Positions 1 to 7,443 of a DNA stretch of 61,158 nt are shown here, one piece after another. The stretch lies in contig JAEUOZ010000042.1 of the NCBI GenBank assembly GCA_016790225.1, positions 1-61,158 on the forward strand, read 5' to 3'. Below the pieces are notes generated by a model, which saw nothing but the letters and a program-made list of their open reading frames with translations, did no database searches and was not told where the DNA came from. The position numbers and the translations under genes are program-made. This stretch comes from Rubrivivax sp. (GTDB taxonomy: Bacteria; Pseudomonadota; Gammaproteobacteria; Burkholderiales; Burkholderiaceae). Position 1 is the stretch's first letter. The number at the start of each line of letters is the position of its first letter.

Positions 1-1190
1 TTGAGTAGCTTGCGGTCGTCGTGGCTCAGGCTCTTGGCCTTGCCTCGGTGTGTGATGGTCAGCCCTGGGTTGTCAGCGTCAACGCCCCTGTAGCCCAGAT
101 CCACCAACGCCTTCGTTGGCTTTCCTGTGATGTCCTGCATCAGGATGCTGGCTTGCTCGATCTGTTCGTTCAGCGTGTGCCCGTCATACGGTGCGCCGCT
201 GAAGGCCCGGGCGCCGACGATCAGGTTGCCACGCACCGTGACCGCCAAGCCCACTTTGGCACCGAACTCGAACGGTGTTCTGGCCTTGCCTTTGCTGAAG
301 CAGCGAACCTCCGGCGCGTGCCAGCTGTACAGCTTGCCGCTGGCGTCTTTGATCATCTTGTGCCGTGTCTGCTCGAAGACCCGCTTGGCTTTGGTCAATG
401 TTGGGCTCAGCGCCTCCATCGCGGCGGGTAGTGCCTTGCGTTCCAACTCCCGCTGCAAGCGGCCGACGATAGTGCGCTGCCGTTTGATGGCCTTGCGCAT
501 GCGGTGGAACTGTCGGGCATGGGCATACCGGCCTGCCCGGGCGCTGAGCTCGCGGCCTTCCTTGGCATAGGTCTGCTTCAGTTCGATACCCTGGCTCTTG
601 GCCGCCTCGACCAACTTGGTCCTGGCTGTCTCCAGCATCTGGATATCGGTGGGGTAAGCGATGGCCTTCTCTTGCACCGTGGAATCCACGATGACCGTGG
701 CCAGGTCTTTGCGCGCAATGAGCTTCAGGTGTACCGCGACGTTGATCGTCTGGGCCAGCAGGGCTTCAACACCTTCCTCGCCCAAGGTCCGACGGAATCG
801 CACCAGCAGGGACGGGTCGCAAGGCCAGCGGTGTTCGAAGTAATCCTGGCCGCTGAAGTACTGCCAGGTCGGCGTCTCGCACCAGCGCTCCACGACACCC
901 TCGTCGCTCTCATTGAAGGCATGCTTCAGATACAGCAGCGAGATCATCAGCCGCAGCGCAACGCGGGGCCGGCCCGCTGGCGACACCCCACCACCAACCA
1001 CACCGGCGACTGTGCCGAACAGATCCTCGTCCTCGATCTTCTTGCCAGCGCGAACCTTCTTGGCAAACGCGTGAGCGATAGACGCTTCGATCTCCTGCCA
1101 AGGTAAGCGAGATGCCAGTACCGCCAGCGGGTGGCGCAGATCGATCATTTGATCGAGACCGCTGCGGAAGAAATCGGCTGCGTCAGTCAT
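1..1190 (-). CDS. IS5-family transposase, 3' end beyond the window
   Basis: This frame is open from an ATG at 1190 to the window edge, giving 396 codons without a stop. The protein begins MTDAADFFRSGLDQMIDLRH, the N-terminus typical of IS5-family DDE transposases that act on their own element. The first catalytic Asp lies in VIVDSTVQEKAIAYPTD (about residues 165-180) and the second in ALVDLGYRGVD near residue 370. The catalytic Glu would fall in the missing part. A basic, Arg/Lys-rich helical insertion (about residues 195-250) separates the first two acidic motifs, as in this IS group. All the shorter open frames on the opposite strand here are shadows. The visible part has no frameshift, so the element may be intact beyond the edge. 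Confidence 0.9.
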   Translation of the reverse strand, partial: MTDAADFFRSGLDQMIDLRHPLAVLASRLPWQEIEASIAHAFAKKVRAGKKIEDEDLFGTVAGVVGGGVSPAGRPRVALRLMISLLYLKHAFNESDEGVVERWCETPTWQYFSGQDYFEHRWPCDPSLLVRFRRTLGEEGVEALLAQTINVAVHLKLIARKDLATVIVDSTVQEKAIAYPTDIQMLETARTKLVEAAKSQGIELKQTYAKEGRELSARAGRYAHARQFHRMRKAIKRQRTIVGRLQRELERKALPAAMEALSPTLTKAKRVFEQTRHKMIKDASGKLYSWHAPEVRCFSKGKARTPFEFGAKVGLAVTVRGNLIVGARAFSGAPYDGHTLNEQIEQASILMQDITGKPTKALVDLGYRGVDADNPGLTITHRGKAKSLSHDDRKLL

Positions 1191-1308
1191 CGTGTCCACC
1201 CCACCAAAACTCCCAGAAATCAAAGCCTTATGGGCCTCAAACTGGGAGAAATAGTAGCTCTCAAACCGACGAATGTCCAATGAAATCAATGAGTTATGGA
1301 TATTTCAG
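1..1308 (-). mobile_element. IS5-family insertion sequence, partial
   Basis: This is the element carrying the transposase that starts at 1190. Its right end is placed near 1308, where AT-richer leader sequence (1191-1308) stops abruptly against a fragment of a different transposase gene. The other end is outside the window, so the terminal inverted repeats and target duplication cannot be checked. The boundary is good to about 10 bases. Confidence 0.6.
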
Positions 1309-1366
1309 GGGCGACGTCTTCGGTGGCCAGGCCGACGAACCAGCGGAACAGCAGCTTGTATTGGAG
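1309..1366 (-). pseudogene. Remnant of a second IS5-family transposase gene
   Basis: On the minus strand this short stretch encodes QYKLLFRWFVGLATEDVAP. It matches the conserved YNLLFRWFVGL block of IS5-family transposases, and a similar block is present in the complete transposase at 2970-4064. Nothing recognisable as transposase lies on either side. It is therefore a scar of an older IS cut on one side by the element that ends near 1308. Confidence 0.65.
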
Positions 1367-1467
1367 TGATGTCCCCGAGCCACTCTCGACGCAGAAGCCG
1401 CGCGGAGCGTTGGTCGTGCATTCAAGCGCGCGAGGGCGCCTTGCGAGAAGCCACTGTTCAGCAACAT
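1367..1467 (-). pseudogene. Truncated 5' end of an integron cassette gene
   Basis: An ATG at 1467 follows AGGAG with a 6-base gap and lies 35 bases after the end of the attC site at 1503. That is the layout seen in the neighbouring cassettes. The frame encodes MLLNSGFSQGALARLNAR and then runs into the transposase remnant at 1366. I infer a fourth cassette whose gene lost its 3' part to IS insertion. The product is not recognisable. Confidence 0.3.
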
Positions 1468-1502
1468 GCAAGTCTCCTAGTAAACACAGTGGATGGTTTC
1501 AT

Positions 1503-1630
1503 GCAAAACGTTGCGTTTACCTGCGCGCTACGGCAAGCGCCGTAAGGCCGGGCTGAGATGATGCAGCAGGTGCCTCAGCCCGGCCTTACGGCGCTTGCCG
1601 TAGCGGGCCCAGTTGAACGCGTGGTTAGGC
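1503..1630 (-). other. Integron attC recombination site 1 (128 bp)
   Basis: Read on the minus strand, the site opens with the core GCCTAAC (1630-1624), followed by CACGCGTTCAAC. It closes with GTAAACGCAACG and the degenerate core GTTTTGC (1509-1503). Between them are two perfect 32-base arms (1526-1557 and 1574-1605) around a 16-base loop, the variable central palindrome of a long attC. The GTTCAA box next to the first core sets the orientation, so the site terminates the minus-strand cassette carrying the genes at 1641-2658. The 63-codon gene stops 10 bases before it. Confidence 0.85.
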
Positions 1631-1640
1631 CTCAGCCCCT

Positions 1641-1832
1641 TCAGCGTTTGATGCGCTTCTTCTTGATGCGCTTTAGCAGGGCAAGGCGTTCTCGCGGCGT
1701 CTTTGGCGGGCGCGCAAGTCTTAACCGACTGTCAGGGCCTGAAGGCTCTGGTCTCGGTCGAGTGGCATCGGTGAGCTCAATGAGTCGCTGGAGCGATAGG
1801 GCTCTAATCCGCGCGAAGTCACGTGTTTCCAC
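1641..1832 (-). CDS. Small basic protein, second gene of a GAF cassette
   Basis: This is a 63-residue protein starting at a GTG (1832) preceded by GGGAGGA. The start lies inside the last codons of the GAF protein gene (14-base overlap), which suggests translational coupling. The C-terminus is strongly basic (LLKRIKKKRIKR). The stop codon is 10 bases from the attC core, the usual position for the last gene of a cassette, and this supports it as real. I recognise no family. It could be a partner or modulator of the GAF protein, but that is only inferred from the coupling. Confidence 0.5.
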   Translation of the reverse strand: METRDFARIRALSLQRLIELTDATRPRPEPSGPDSRLRLARPPKTPRERLALLKRIKKKRIKR

Positions 1833-2658
1833 GGTGTCCTCCCATTGTGTCGTGGCACTCTAGTAGTAACCCTAGCTGATCGGCAAACGCTGCACCGATC
1901 TCCTTGTGCTGCGTGTAGTCGAACGCATCAGTGTCCAGGGAGTCAAGGTTCAGTATTCCAAGGTAGTCATAGCTCTTCTTGAACGGCACGCACAGCCCTG
2001 AACGGTAGAAAAGCGAATGATCTGGACGAGTACGAAAGAACGTGTGATCCGTATCTATCCAAGCTACCACGTCGCCAGTGGTTACTGCGCGACCAACAAT
2101 GCCCTGAGTGGCAGCTATGGGTGCGCTAGGTTTGCTCTCGCGCTGTGGGTTGGCGTTCTGACAGTACAGCCACGTTCCAAATCGCCCATCGCGTTGCTTT
2201 GTCATGACCGAGGCAGAGCAAGTTCTTCCGGTCAACTGGCTGAACGTAGTCGATGCAGTGGTCAATGCCATCTTGATTGCGGCGACAAGGCGCTCTTGCA
2301 ACTCGGTACTTGATGTTGATGTCCGAGCGTCCGAGAGGTAATCCCGCGATCGATGGGTAAGCTTGTGAAATCCTACCGCTAGTTCTCGTCGCCGTTGGGA
2401 CTCCCGAAACAACTCGTCAGAAAGTGACTGGATTCGGCGCGTGAGAGAGTCTTCCATCTCTTTCAACTGACGCTTCAAGTCTGTGTTCTTGCGATGCAGT
2501 GCCACCAAGTACCCAACAAGAATGCAGACTACGACGGCAAGCACCGTGAATGTCATCCCAGCCCTCTGTTCTACGAGCGTCCAAACTGCAAGGCCGAGCC
2601 CTGCAAATGTGGCAATAGATGGCAGGCTGAACAACTCCTTCTTAGTCTCCTCGTCCAA
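1819..2658 (-). CDS. Membrane-anchored GAF-domain protein in an integron cassette
   Basis: The product has 279 residues. The start chosen is a TTG at 2658 because GGGAGGA lies 6 bases upstream; a longer open frame up to 2766 would begin inside the MITE-like element. Two hydrophobic helices (about residues 12-30 and 35-54) are followed by a charged helical or coiled-coil stretch (about 55-90) and a C-terminal GAF-like sensor domain (about 115-275, with GIVGRAVTTGDVVAWIDTD and KSYDYLGILNLDS). GAF domains bind small ligands or mediate dimerisation, and no output domain is attached. The gene is less GC-rich than the chromosome around it, as is common for cassettes. Ligand and role are unknown; I infer a sensor located at the membrane. 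Confidence 0.75.
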   Translation of the reverse strand: MDEETKKELFSLPSIATFAGLGLAVWTLVEQRAGMTFTVLAVVVCILVGYLVALHRKNTDLKRQLKEMEDSLTRRIQSLSDELFRESQRRRELAVGFHKLTHRSRDYLSDARTSTSSTELQERLVAAIKMALTTASTTFSQLTGRTCSASVMTKQRDGRFGTWLYCQNANPQRESKPSAPIAATQGIVGRAVTTGDVVAWIDTDHTFFRTRPDHSLFYRSGLCVPFKKSYDYLGILNLDSLDTDAFDYTQHKEIGAAFADQLGLLLECHDTMGGHRGNT

Positions 2659-2710
2659 GATTTCCTCCCTCGTGGTGTTGAATGACGTGATTCCTGGAAT
2701 CCGAGGCCTA
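2659..2710 (-). other. Leader of the GAF cassette, with half an attC core
   Basis: The minus strand starts with TAGGCC at 2710, which fits the last five bases of a GTTAGGC core site. It then runs 52 bases to the TTG start of the GAF gene. No separate gene lies here. Confidence 0.5.
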
Positions 2711-2886
2711 GTAGGCTGTTGAAGAACCGTTCGGACGGGTGGCGCGCGATGCAGTCTGCCTATCAAAGGCAGACCTGCGACGCCGAGCCCGCGAGCGCTT
2801 CCCGGGCAGCGTGCAGACTGAAGGCCCCACTTGATAGCTCCATTGCATCGCGATAGGTTCCCGAAAAAGGTTCTTCAACAGCCTGC
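2711..2886. mobile_element. MITE-like element or IS remnant, 176 bp
   Basis: It is bounded by the inverted repeat AGGCTGTTGAAGAACC (2713-2728) and its exact complement (2869-2884), extendable by two bases at each end with one mismatch. TA lies on both sides (2709-2710 and 2887-2888). It encodes no plausible transposase. The ends resemble those of the neighbouring IS only in the GGC-GTTGAA core, so it was probably mobilised by a different but related transposase. Confidence 0.65.
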
Positions 2887-2888
2887 TA

Positions 2889-4221
2889 ACAGGCCGTTGA
2901 AATACCAATCGTCACCGGTGCTGCCGTGAGCGACGATCTCACTGGTTGAAGACCGGGAGGCAGCAGCCGATGCGAGGCGCCGACAGCTACAGCGAGAGCC
3001 TGTTCAGCACGATCCGCCTGGAGGACTTCGTGCCGGCCAGTCATCCCCTGCGGCCGATCCGCATCTGGATGAACGACACGTTGGCGAAGATGGACGAGAA
3101 GTTCTCTGCCATGTACGAGGCGGACATCCGCGGCGGGCGTCCCGGCATCGCGCCGGAGAAGCTGATGCGCGCGATGCTGCTGCAGGTGCTGTTCAGCATC
3201 CGCAGCGAGCGGCAGTTGGTCGAGCAGATCAACTACAACCTGCTGTTCCGCTGGTTTGTGGGCCTGTCCATCGACGATGCGGTGTGGAACCACTCGGTGT
3301 TCAGCAAGAACCGCGATCGGCTGATCAAGTACGAGGCCGTGACTGAACTGTTCAACGCCACGGTCAACATGGCCGAGCAGCGCGGGCTGTTGTCGGGCGA
3401 GCACTTCAGCGTGGACGGCACGCTGATCAAGGCCTGGGCCAGCCACAAGAGCATGCGGCGCAAGGACGGGTCGAACGAGGACCGCCCGCCAGAGGACTGG
3501 CGCGGCGAGCCGCGCAGCAACGAGACGCACGAATCGCACACGGACGACGAATCCCGGCTGTACCGCAAGAGCCATGCGGCGCCGGCGCTGCCGAGCTACC
3601 TGGGCCATGTGCTCAGCGACAACCGACACGGCCTGGTGGTCAACGTACGCGCCAGCCAGGCCAACGGCATGGCCGAGCGCGAGGTGGCCGCGCAGATGCT
3701 GGCCGACGTGGCCAGCAAAACACAGCGCAAGACTGTGGCCGCCGACGAGGCCTACGACACCAAGGGATTCGTCAAGGCGTGCCGCGACCTCAACGTCACT
3801 CCGCACGTTGCGCAGAACGTCAACCGGTTGGGCGGCAGCGCCATCGACGGGCGCACGACCCGCCATGAGGGCTACGCGGGGAGCATGCGCGCCAGGAAGC
3901 GCATCGAGCAATGCTTCGGCTGGGGCAAGACGGTGGGGCCGCTGGCGCAGGTGATGGTGCGAGGACTGGATAAGGTCGACCAGCTTCTGACCCTGACCAT
4001 GGCGGCCTACAACCTCACCCGCTTGCGCGCCTTGGCCGAATTGCGTCCGCAGGTGGCGCAATGAGCGCCGAGAAGGCCGAAATGGTCGCGGCAGCAGCAT
4101 CCAATCACTCGGAATCGACCCGATTGAGCCAGTCTGAGTCGCGACGACGTGCTGGATGACCGACATGGCGCAATTCAGGGTTGCGGGGCCGCTTCGGCGG
4201 GTTGATATTTCAACGGCCTGT
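2889..4221 (+). mobile_element. Complete IS5-family insertion sequence, 1,333 bp
   Basis: The terminal inverted repeats match at 19 of 20 positions, starting ACAGGCCGTTGAAATA on each strand (2889-2908 and 4202-4221). The dinucleotide TA flanks both ends (2887-2888 and 4222-4223), which may be a short target duplication. A single uninterrupted transposase gene fills the element, so it looks competent. It is inserted in the core sequence of an attC site. Confidence 0.85.
2970..4064 (+). CDS. IS5-family DDE transposase
   Basis: The product has 364 residues. The ATG at 2970 is preferred over an upstream in-frame TTG (2946) because GGGAGG lies about 9 bases before it. The N-terminal region (ESLFSTIRLEDFVPASHPLR) and the LLFRWFVGL block are typical of the family. 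Catalytic residues are visible as FSVDGTLIKAW (Asp), VAADEAYDTKGF (Asp) and the R-x3-E-x6-K signature in RKRIEQCFGWGK. The gene sits inside inverted repeats and is not truncated. A 426-codon open frame on the opposite strand is a shadow. Confidence 0.92.
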   Translation: MRGADSYSESLFSTIRLEDFVPASHPLRPIRIWMNDTLAKMDEKFSAMYEADIRGGRPGIAPEKLMRAMLLQVLFSIRSERQLVEQINYNLLFRWFVGLSIDDAVWNHSVFSKNRDRLIKYEAVTELFNATVNMAEQRGLLSGEHFSVDGTLIKAWASHKSMRRKDGSNEDRPPEDWRGEPRSNETHESHTDDESRLYRKSHAAPALPSYLGHVLSDNRHGLVVNVRASQANGMAEREVAAQMLADVASKTQRKTVAADEAYDTKGFVKACRDLNVTPHVAQNVNRLGGSAIDGRTTRHEGYAGSMRARKRIEQCFGWGKTVGPLAQVMVRGLDKVDQLLTLTMAAYNLTRLRALAELRPQVAQ

Positions 4222-4226
4222 TAGGC
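4220..4226 (-). other. attC core site interrupted by the IS
   Basis: GCCTAAC on the minus strand matches the first core (R'') of the two complete attC sites. The TAA stop of the gene at 4221-4442 lies inside it. The IS begins within this heptamer, and no central palindrome or second core of this attC is found beyond the IS except TAGGC at 2706-2710. Confidence 0.6.
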
Positions 4227-4442
4227 GTCACTCAGCGCTGCGGAGGAAGGACCGAACACATTGAAATTGGAGGCTCCGCTGCCTGCAATGAGAACGTTGT
4301 TCTTTTGGACTTGGTCGAAAGAGCACGGGAGAACCGACGAGTTTGAGGTATAGACCAAGTACTGCGCTGAAGATGGCGCTACTTGGACATATCTAGCAGT
4401 CTCTGGGGGTTCGAGATAGATGATATCAATGTTGATCTTCAT
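4221..4442 (-). CDS. Small cassette protein of unknown function
   Basis: The product has 73 residues and begins MKINIDIIYLEPPETARY. The ATG at 4442 overlaps the last codons of the proteinase gene, so the two are probably co-translated. It ends at a TAA formed by the attC core, a common arrangement in cassettes, so the gene is probably complete although the IS starts directly after it. There is no signal peptide or membrane helix and no family I recognise. The tight coupling suggests it works with the Clp-fold proteinase, for example as substrate, adaptor or inhibitor; this is inference only. Confidence 0.55.
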   Translation of the reverse strand: MKINIDIIYLEPPETARYVQVAPSSAQYLVYTSNSSVLPCSFDQVQKNNVLIAGSGASNFNVFGPSSAALSDA

Positions 4443-5430
4443 GCTGCCACGCCTCAAATGTTCTGCGATCCTCTGTTGCTTCCTGAACCTGGTTGGGTCC
4501 GACCATGACCTGGGTGCGCCTTAGCTTACCTCGGCTGATGAACTTTGTTGATCCTCTCGATGTGCTTTCGATCAAACCTCGGGTAAACGTGTACTCGGTC
4601 TCGGGCGCCACTCCCAAGACCAAGTTGGGGTCGAACGGAGTCTGCAACTCAAGCTCGGCGACATAGTCTTGGTGAAGTGCCTTGATTACGGCGTATTTCT
4701 CGGCATCGGGCTTGACGATCGCGAGTCCCAGCTCGTTAGCAGCCTCACGACGGTTGATCGTGTAATCATGGCTCCCGCTTTCACTGCATAGAAAGTCGAG
4801 AATCTTGTCGATCCTCGTAGAGTCTGACATATGGTGCGCAAGAAGCCGGCGGCCCAACATCCTGATTTGTGATCGCGATCGATAGACATCGCCTAGTACA
4901 AGCGGGTTGATACGCCCCGCCAAGTCGATGAGTAGCTTAGCAATGTCCGCATCCCCTTGAATCCCCAGCGACTTAGCGAACTCGAAGTACCCGCTGACGG
5001 ATTCGACGCTCACGGGAACGCGCGCCATGGGATTCGGACCTGGGACCTGAGGATTCAATGGTCCATTCACGCTAGGATCAATCGGCCCGATGGTTGCTTG
5101 CTTGGTCATCATGATCGAACTGGCACCGAGTGCTATTAGCGTTGCGGTGGAGTGCGCCTTCATCGGAATGACCACGTGGAGCTCATCACAAAACTGCTTC
5201 ACCAAGTTCACAATGCTCCAGCCAGCAAGCGTATTTCCTCCGCGCGAGTACAGAACTAGAGAGATCCTTTTCGTGACGCCGATTGCATCCAGGTGGTCAG
5301 CGAAATGATCTAGAGCATCGGGAGCAATCTGAATTTCAAGATTCTGACGATCTCCAGTAACGAAACACAGAACCTTTGAATCAGAAAATTTCTCAATTCT
5401 CCGGTATAACTTCTTTCGTTGTTCGTACAC
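4426..5430 (-). CDS. SDH-family ClpP-fold serine proteinase in a cassette
   Basis: The product has 334 residues. It belongs to the serine dehydrogenase proteinase (SDH_sah) family, which shares the Clp/crotonase fold. The glycine-rich strand LVLYSRGGNTLAG resembles the oxyanion-hole segment. The nucleophile is probably the Ser of MKAHSTATLIALGA (about residue 95), followed by MMTKQATIGPIDPSV, the usual position for the catalytic dyad or triad partner. No signal peptide or membrane helix is seen, so it is likely cytosolic. I chose GTG at 5430 because AGGGAG lies about 8 bases upstream; an in-frame GTG at 5439 overlaps that site. The gene begins about 47 bases after attC 2. The natural role of these proteins is poorly defined; a protective or regulatory role is inference. 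Confidence 0.8.
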   Translation of the reverse strand: MYEQRKKLYRRIEKFSDSKVLCFVTGDRQNLEIQIAPDALDHFADHLDAIGVTKRISLVLYSRGGNTLAGWSIVNLVKQFCDELHVVIPMKAHSTATLIALGASSIMMTKQATIGPIDPSVNGPLNPQVPGPNPMARVPVSVESVSGYFEFAKSLGIQGDADIAKLLIDLAGRINPLVLGDVYRSRSQIRMLGRRLLAHHMSDSTRIDKILDFLCSESGSHDYTINRREAANELGLAIVKPDAEKYAVIKALHQDYVAELELQTPFDPNLVLGVAPETEYTFTRGLIESTSRGSTKFISRGKLRRTQVMVGPNQVQEATEDRRTFEAWQHEDQH

Positions 5431-5476
5431 AGCTCGCACTCCCTGGGAATGGTGAGAAGTTGATGAAACTAGTGAC

Positions 5477-5548
5477 GCCTAACGTTGCAGTTACACCGCC
5501 AGCGACGGACGCAAGCCGTTGCTGGTCCGTTTGAACTGCGTGTTAGGC
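5477..5548 (-). other. Integron attC recombination site 2 (72 bp)
   Basis: Both cores are perfect: GCCTAAC at 5548-5542 and GTTAGGC at 5483-5477, minus strand. Inside them, GCAGTTCAAACGGA pairs imperfectly with the GTAACTGC segment, and CCAGCAACGG pairs with CCGTCGCTGG around a short loop. The GTTCAA box follows the first core, giving the same orientation as attC 1. The site ends the cassette carrying the gene at 5605-6045 and precedes the proteinase cassette. Confidence 0.92.
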
Positions 5549-5604
5549 CTTTTTGAAGAATGCGAACGATCTGAACTGCCTCTCGGTTTTAACGCTTGAG
5601 TTTG

Positions 5605-6045
5605 TTATACGCCAGCGACCACAATTTTAAGTTTTATTATTATCTCAAAGACTCCAAAACCTATAGCAAAGACGCTAATAACCCAGAATGCAATCAGCCC
5701 ACTCATTATAAATAGCTTCGATTCCCAGTCCTCGGAATCAACCAAATTCCTTGTGAATTCATAGTACAACGTCGCAATCATGTTAAGGGCTTGATGCCCA
5801 TTAATGAGCATTAGAACTAGTATAATTATTATCGGCGCCCAAAATATAAATAAGAGCTTCTTTATAAACGTCGTCGCAACATATGGGTTTAGACCCAGTG
5901 AATGATAACCCAAATAACAGATACCTAGAGCCAGTCCGAGAGTGGCAAAGTTGCGAATATTATCGCATATATCTTTGATTTGAAGCGGCTGCTTAACTTG
6001 AGCGAGGCTCGAGCTGAGTCGAGCCATATCCTTCCAGAAACCCAT
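5605..6045 (-). CDS. Small integral membrane protein in a cassette
   Basis: The product has 146 residues. ATG at 6045 follows AAGGAA with a short gap. Hydrophobic segments lie at about residues 33-52 (ATLGLALGICYLGYHSLGL), 62-82 (KKLLFIFWAPIIIILVLMLI) and 112-138 (IMSGLIAFWVISVFAIGFGV), with a charged stretch between the second and third. The gene is clearly AT-richer than the chromosomal genes, in line with acquisition as a cassette. No family is recognised. It stops 56 bases before attC 2. Confidence 0.7.
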   Translation of the reverse strand: MGFWKDMARLSSSLAQVKQPLQIKDICDNIRNFATLGLALGICYLGYHSLGLNPYVATTFIKKLLFIFWAPIIIILVLMLINGHQALNMIATLYYEFTRNLVDSEDWESKLFIMSGLIAFWVISVFAIGFGVFEIIIKLKIVVAGV

Positions 6046-6437
6046 TCGTTTCCTTCAACTTTGCGCGACAGAGATAATTTCGCCAGAAGGCCTAAGGTGA
6101 TTTAGACAATTCGCCAACCTTTGCCAAAACATGAATCGATCACGTCCGCCCATCTCCAAGACACAACCAGATACAGATATCCGCTGCCACACGCCTGATT
6201 CAACTCCGCCCGGCCCAGACCTCCAATGCCCCTTCCGCCTTCTCTCCCCAGATTTGATGATGGGGTTAACCCTTGACTTCAGCACACACGCACTGCGGTC
6301 CGAGTCGCGCACCTGCACGCTCCCTTGCGCACCCCACCTCGCCCCTCCAAAAGTCCTTTGGATCTAAACTAATTCCCCACCCTACCCCGCCCCGCCTTCA
6401 GCGCCCAGCGACGCCAGCCCCCACCCGGAGCCTCACC
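6046..6437. other. Gene-free junction between cassettes and chromosome
   Basis: No credible gene is found. Composition changes here from the AT-richer cassette to pyrimidine-rich, GC-rich leader sequence of the tryptophan dioxygenase gene. No integrase gene and no convincing attI site are visible. The only distinct element is the TTTGGATCTAAA motif at 6357-6368. Confidence 0.6.
6357..6368. promoter_or_regulatory. TTTGGATCTAAA near-palindrome upstream of kynA
   Basis: This 12-base near-palindrome (one mismatched pair) lies 69 bases before the kynA start. The identical 12-mer, followed by a similar AT-rich tail, occurs at 59298-59309 before the ABC binding protein of the benzoate locus. It could be an operator or promoter element; there is no independent evidence. 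Confidence 0.35.
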
Positions 6438-7319
6438 ATGGTCTGCCCCGTTTCACACGGAACCCCAAGCCCGGATGAGTTGCCGCGGGGTGAGGCCATC
6501 GTTCGGGAGGAAGGTGCGCAGACGGACTTTTCGCGCGACATGAGTTATGGCGACTATCTGCATCTGGATCAGGTGCTGAGTGCGCAGCACCCGCTGTCGC
6601 CAGCGCATGACGAGATGCTGTTCATCATCCAGCACCAGGCCAGCGAGCTGTGGATGAAGCTGATGCTGCATGAGCTGCGCGGCGCGATCGCGCGCATTGC
6701 GGCCGATGATCTGGGCAGCGCCTTCAAGATGCTGGCGCGGGTCAGCCGGATCATGGAGCAGCTGGTCCATGCCTGGGATGTGCTGGCGACGATGACGCCG
6801 CCGGAATACAGCCGCATCCGCCCGTATCTGGGCCACAGCAGCGGCTTTCAGAGCTGGCAGTACCGCTGCATCGAATTCAGCCTGGGCAACAAGAATGCGG
6901 CGATGCTCAAGCCGCATGCGCACAGCCCGGCACGGCTGGCAGAGGTGCAGGCCGCCTACGCCGCACCTTCGCTGTATGACGAAGCGCTGCGCCTGCTGGC
7001 GCGTCGCGGGCTGCCGGTGCCGGCCAGCCATGTGCAGCGTGACTTTTCGCAGCCCTATGCCGAAAGTGCGGAGGTGGAAAAGGCCTGGCTCGTGGCCTAC
7101 CGCGCGCCAGAGCAGCACTGGGATCTGTACCAGCTGGGCGAAGAGCTCACCGATCTGGAAGATGCCTTCCGGCTCTGGCGCTTCCGCCATGTCACCACCG
7201 TGGAACGTGTGATCGGCTTCAAGCGCGGCACGGGCGGCACCGGCGGCGTGAGCTACCTGCGCAAGATGCTGGATGTGGTGCTGTTCCCGGAAATCTGGCG
7301 CCTGCGCACCGATCTCTGA
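6438..7319 (+). CDS. kynA: Tryptophan 2,3-dioxygenase
   Basis: The product has 293 residues, the normal length for the bacterial enzyme. This haem protein opens the indole ring of L-tryptophan to N-formylkynurenine, the first step of the kynurenine pathway, in the cytosol. Visible signatures are [35 protein letters not shown] (His66, distal side of the haem), [11 protein letters not shown] and [20 protein letters not shown], in which His251 is the expected haem ligand and the GTGGTGG run closes the active site. The start at 6438 fits the family; the open frame continues upstream only as unconserved sequence. A formamidase-like hydrolase is nearby at 9289-10197, but kynureninase is not in the window. 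Confidence 0.95.
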   Translation: MVCPVSHGTPSPDELPRGEAIVREEGAQTDFSRDMSYGDYLHLDQVLSAQHPLSPAHDEMLFIIQHQASELWMKLMLHELRGAIARIAADDLGSAFKMLARVSRIMEQLVHAWDVLATMTPPEYSRIRPYLGHSSGFQSWQYRCIEFSLGNKNAAMLKPHAHSPARLAEVQAAYAAPSLYDEALRLLARRGLPVPASHVQRDFSQPYAESAEVEKAWLVAYRAPEQHWDLYQLGEELTDLEDAFRLWRFRHVTTVERVIGFKRGTGGTGGVSYLRKMLDVVLFPEIWRLRTDL

Positions 7320-7443
7320 GCCTGCACTCCCGGCACACCCCGGGCCGAAACTGGGGGGTCCAGGCCAAACCCGTGCGCCGGTGCCCGCGGGCTGACGGCG
7401 CCACAATCGGCCGCTGTTGCTTGCCCGATCCGGAAAGACCGCC

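Noticed and set aside
1526..1605. Long perfect palindrome as a transcription terminator
   Set aside because: No T tract follows, and the flanking GCCTAAC/GTTCAA boxes identify it as the central stem of an attC site.
2708..2908. A 66-codon minus-strand frame in the MITE-like element
   Set aside because: It spans the inverted repeats and the junction with the IS, so it cannot be a conserved gene.
2886..4166. A 426-codon minus-strand frame across the IS
   Set aside because: It is antisense to an intact transposase with all catalytic motifs.
6198..6204. ATTCAAC as an attI core or further attC core
   Set aside because: The heptamer fits the loose consensus but no partner box or palindrome surrounds it, and such a match is expected by chance.
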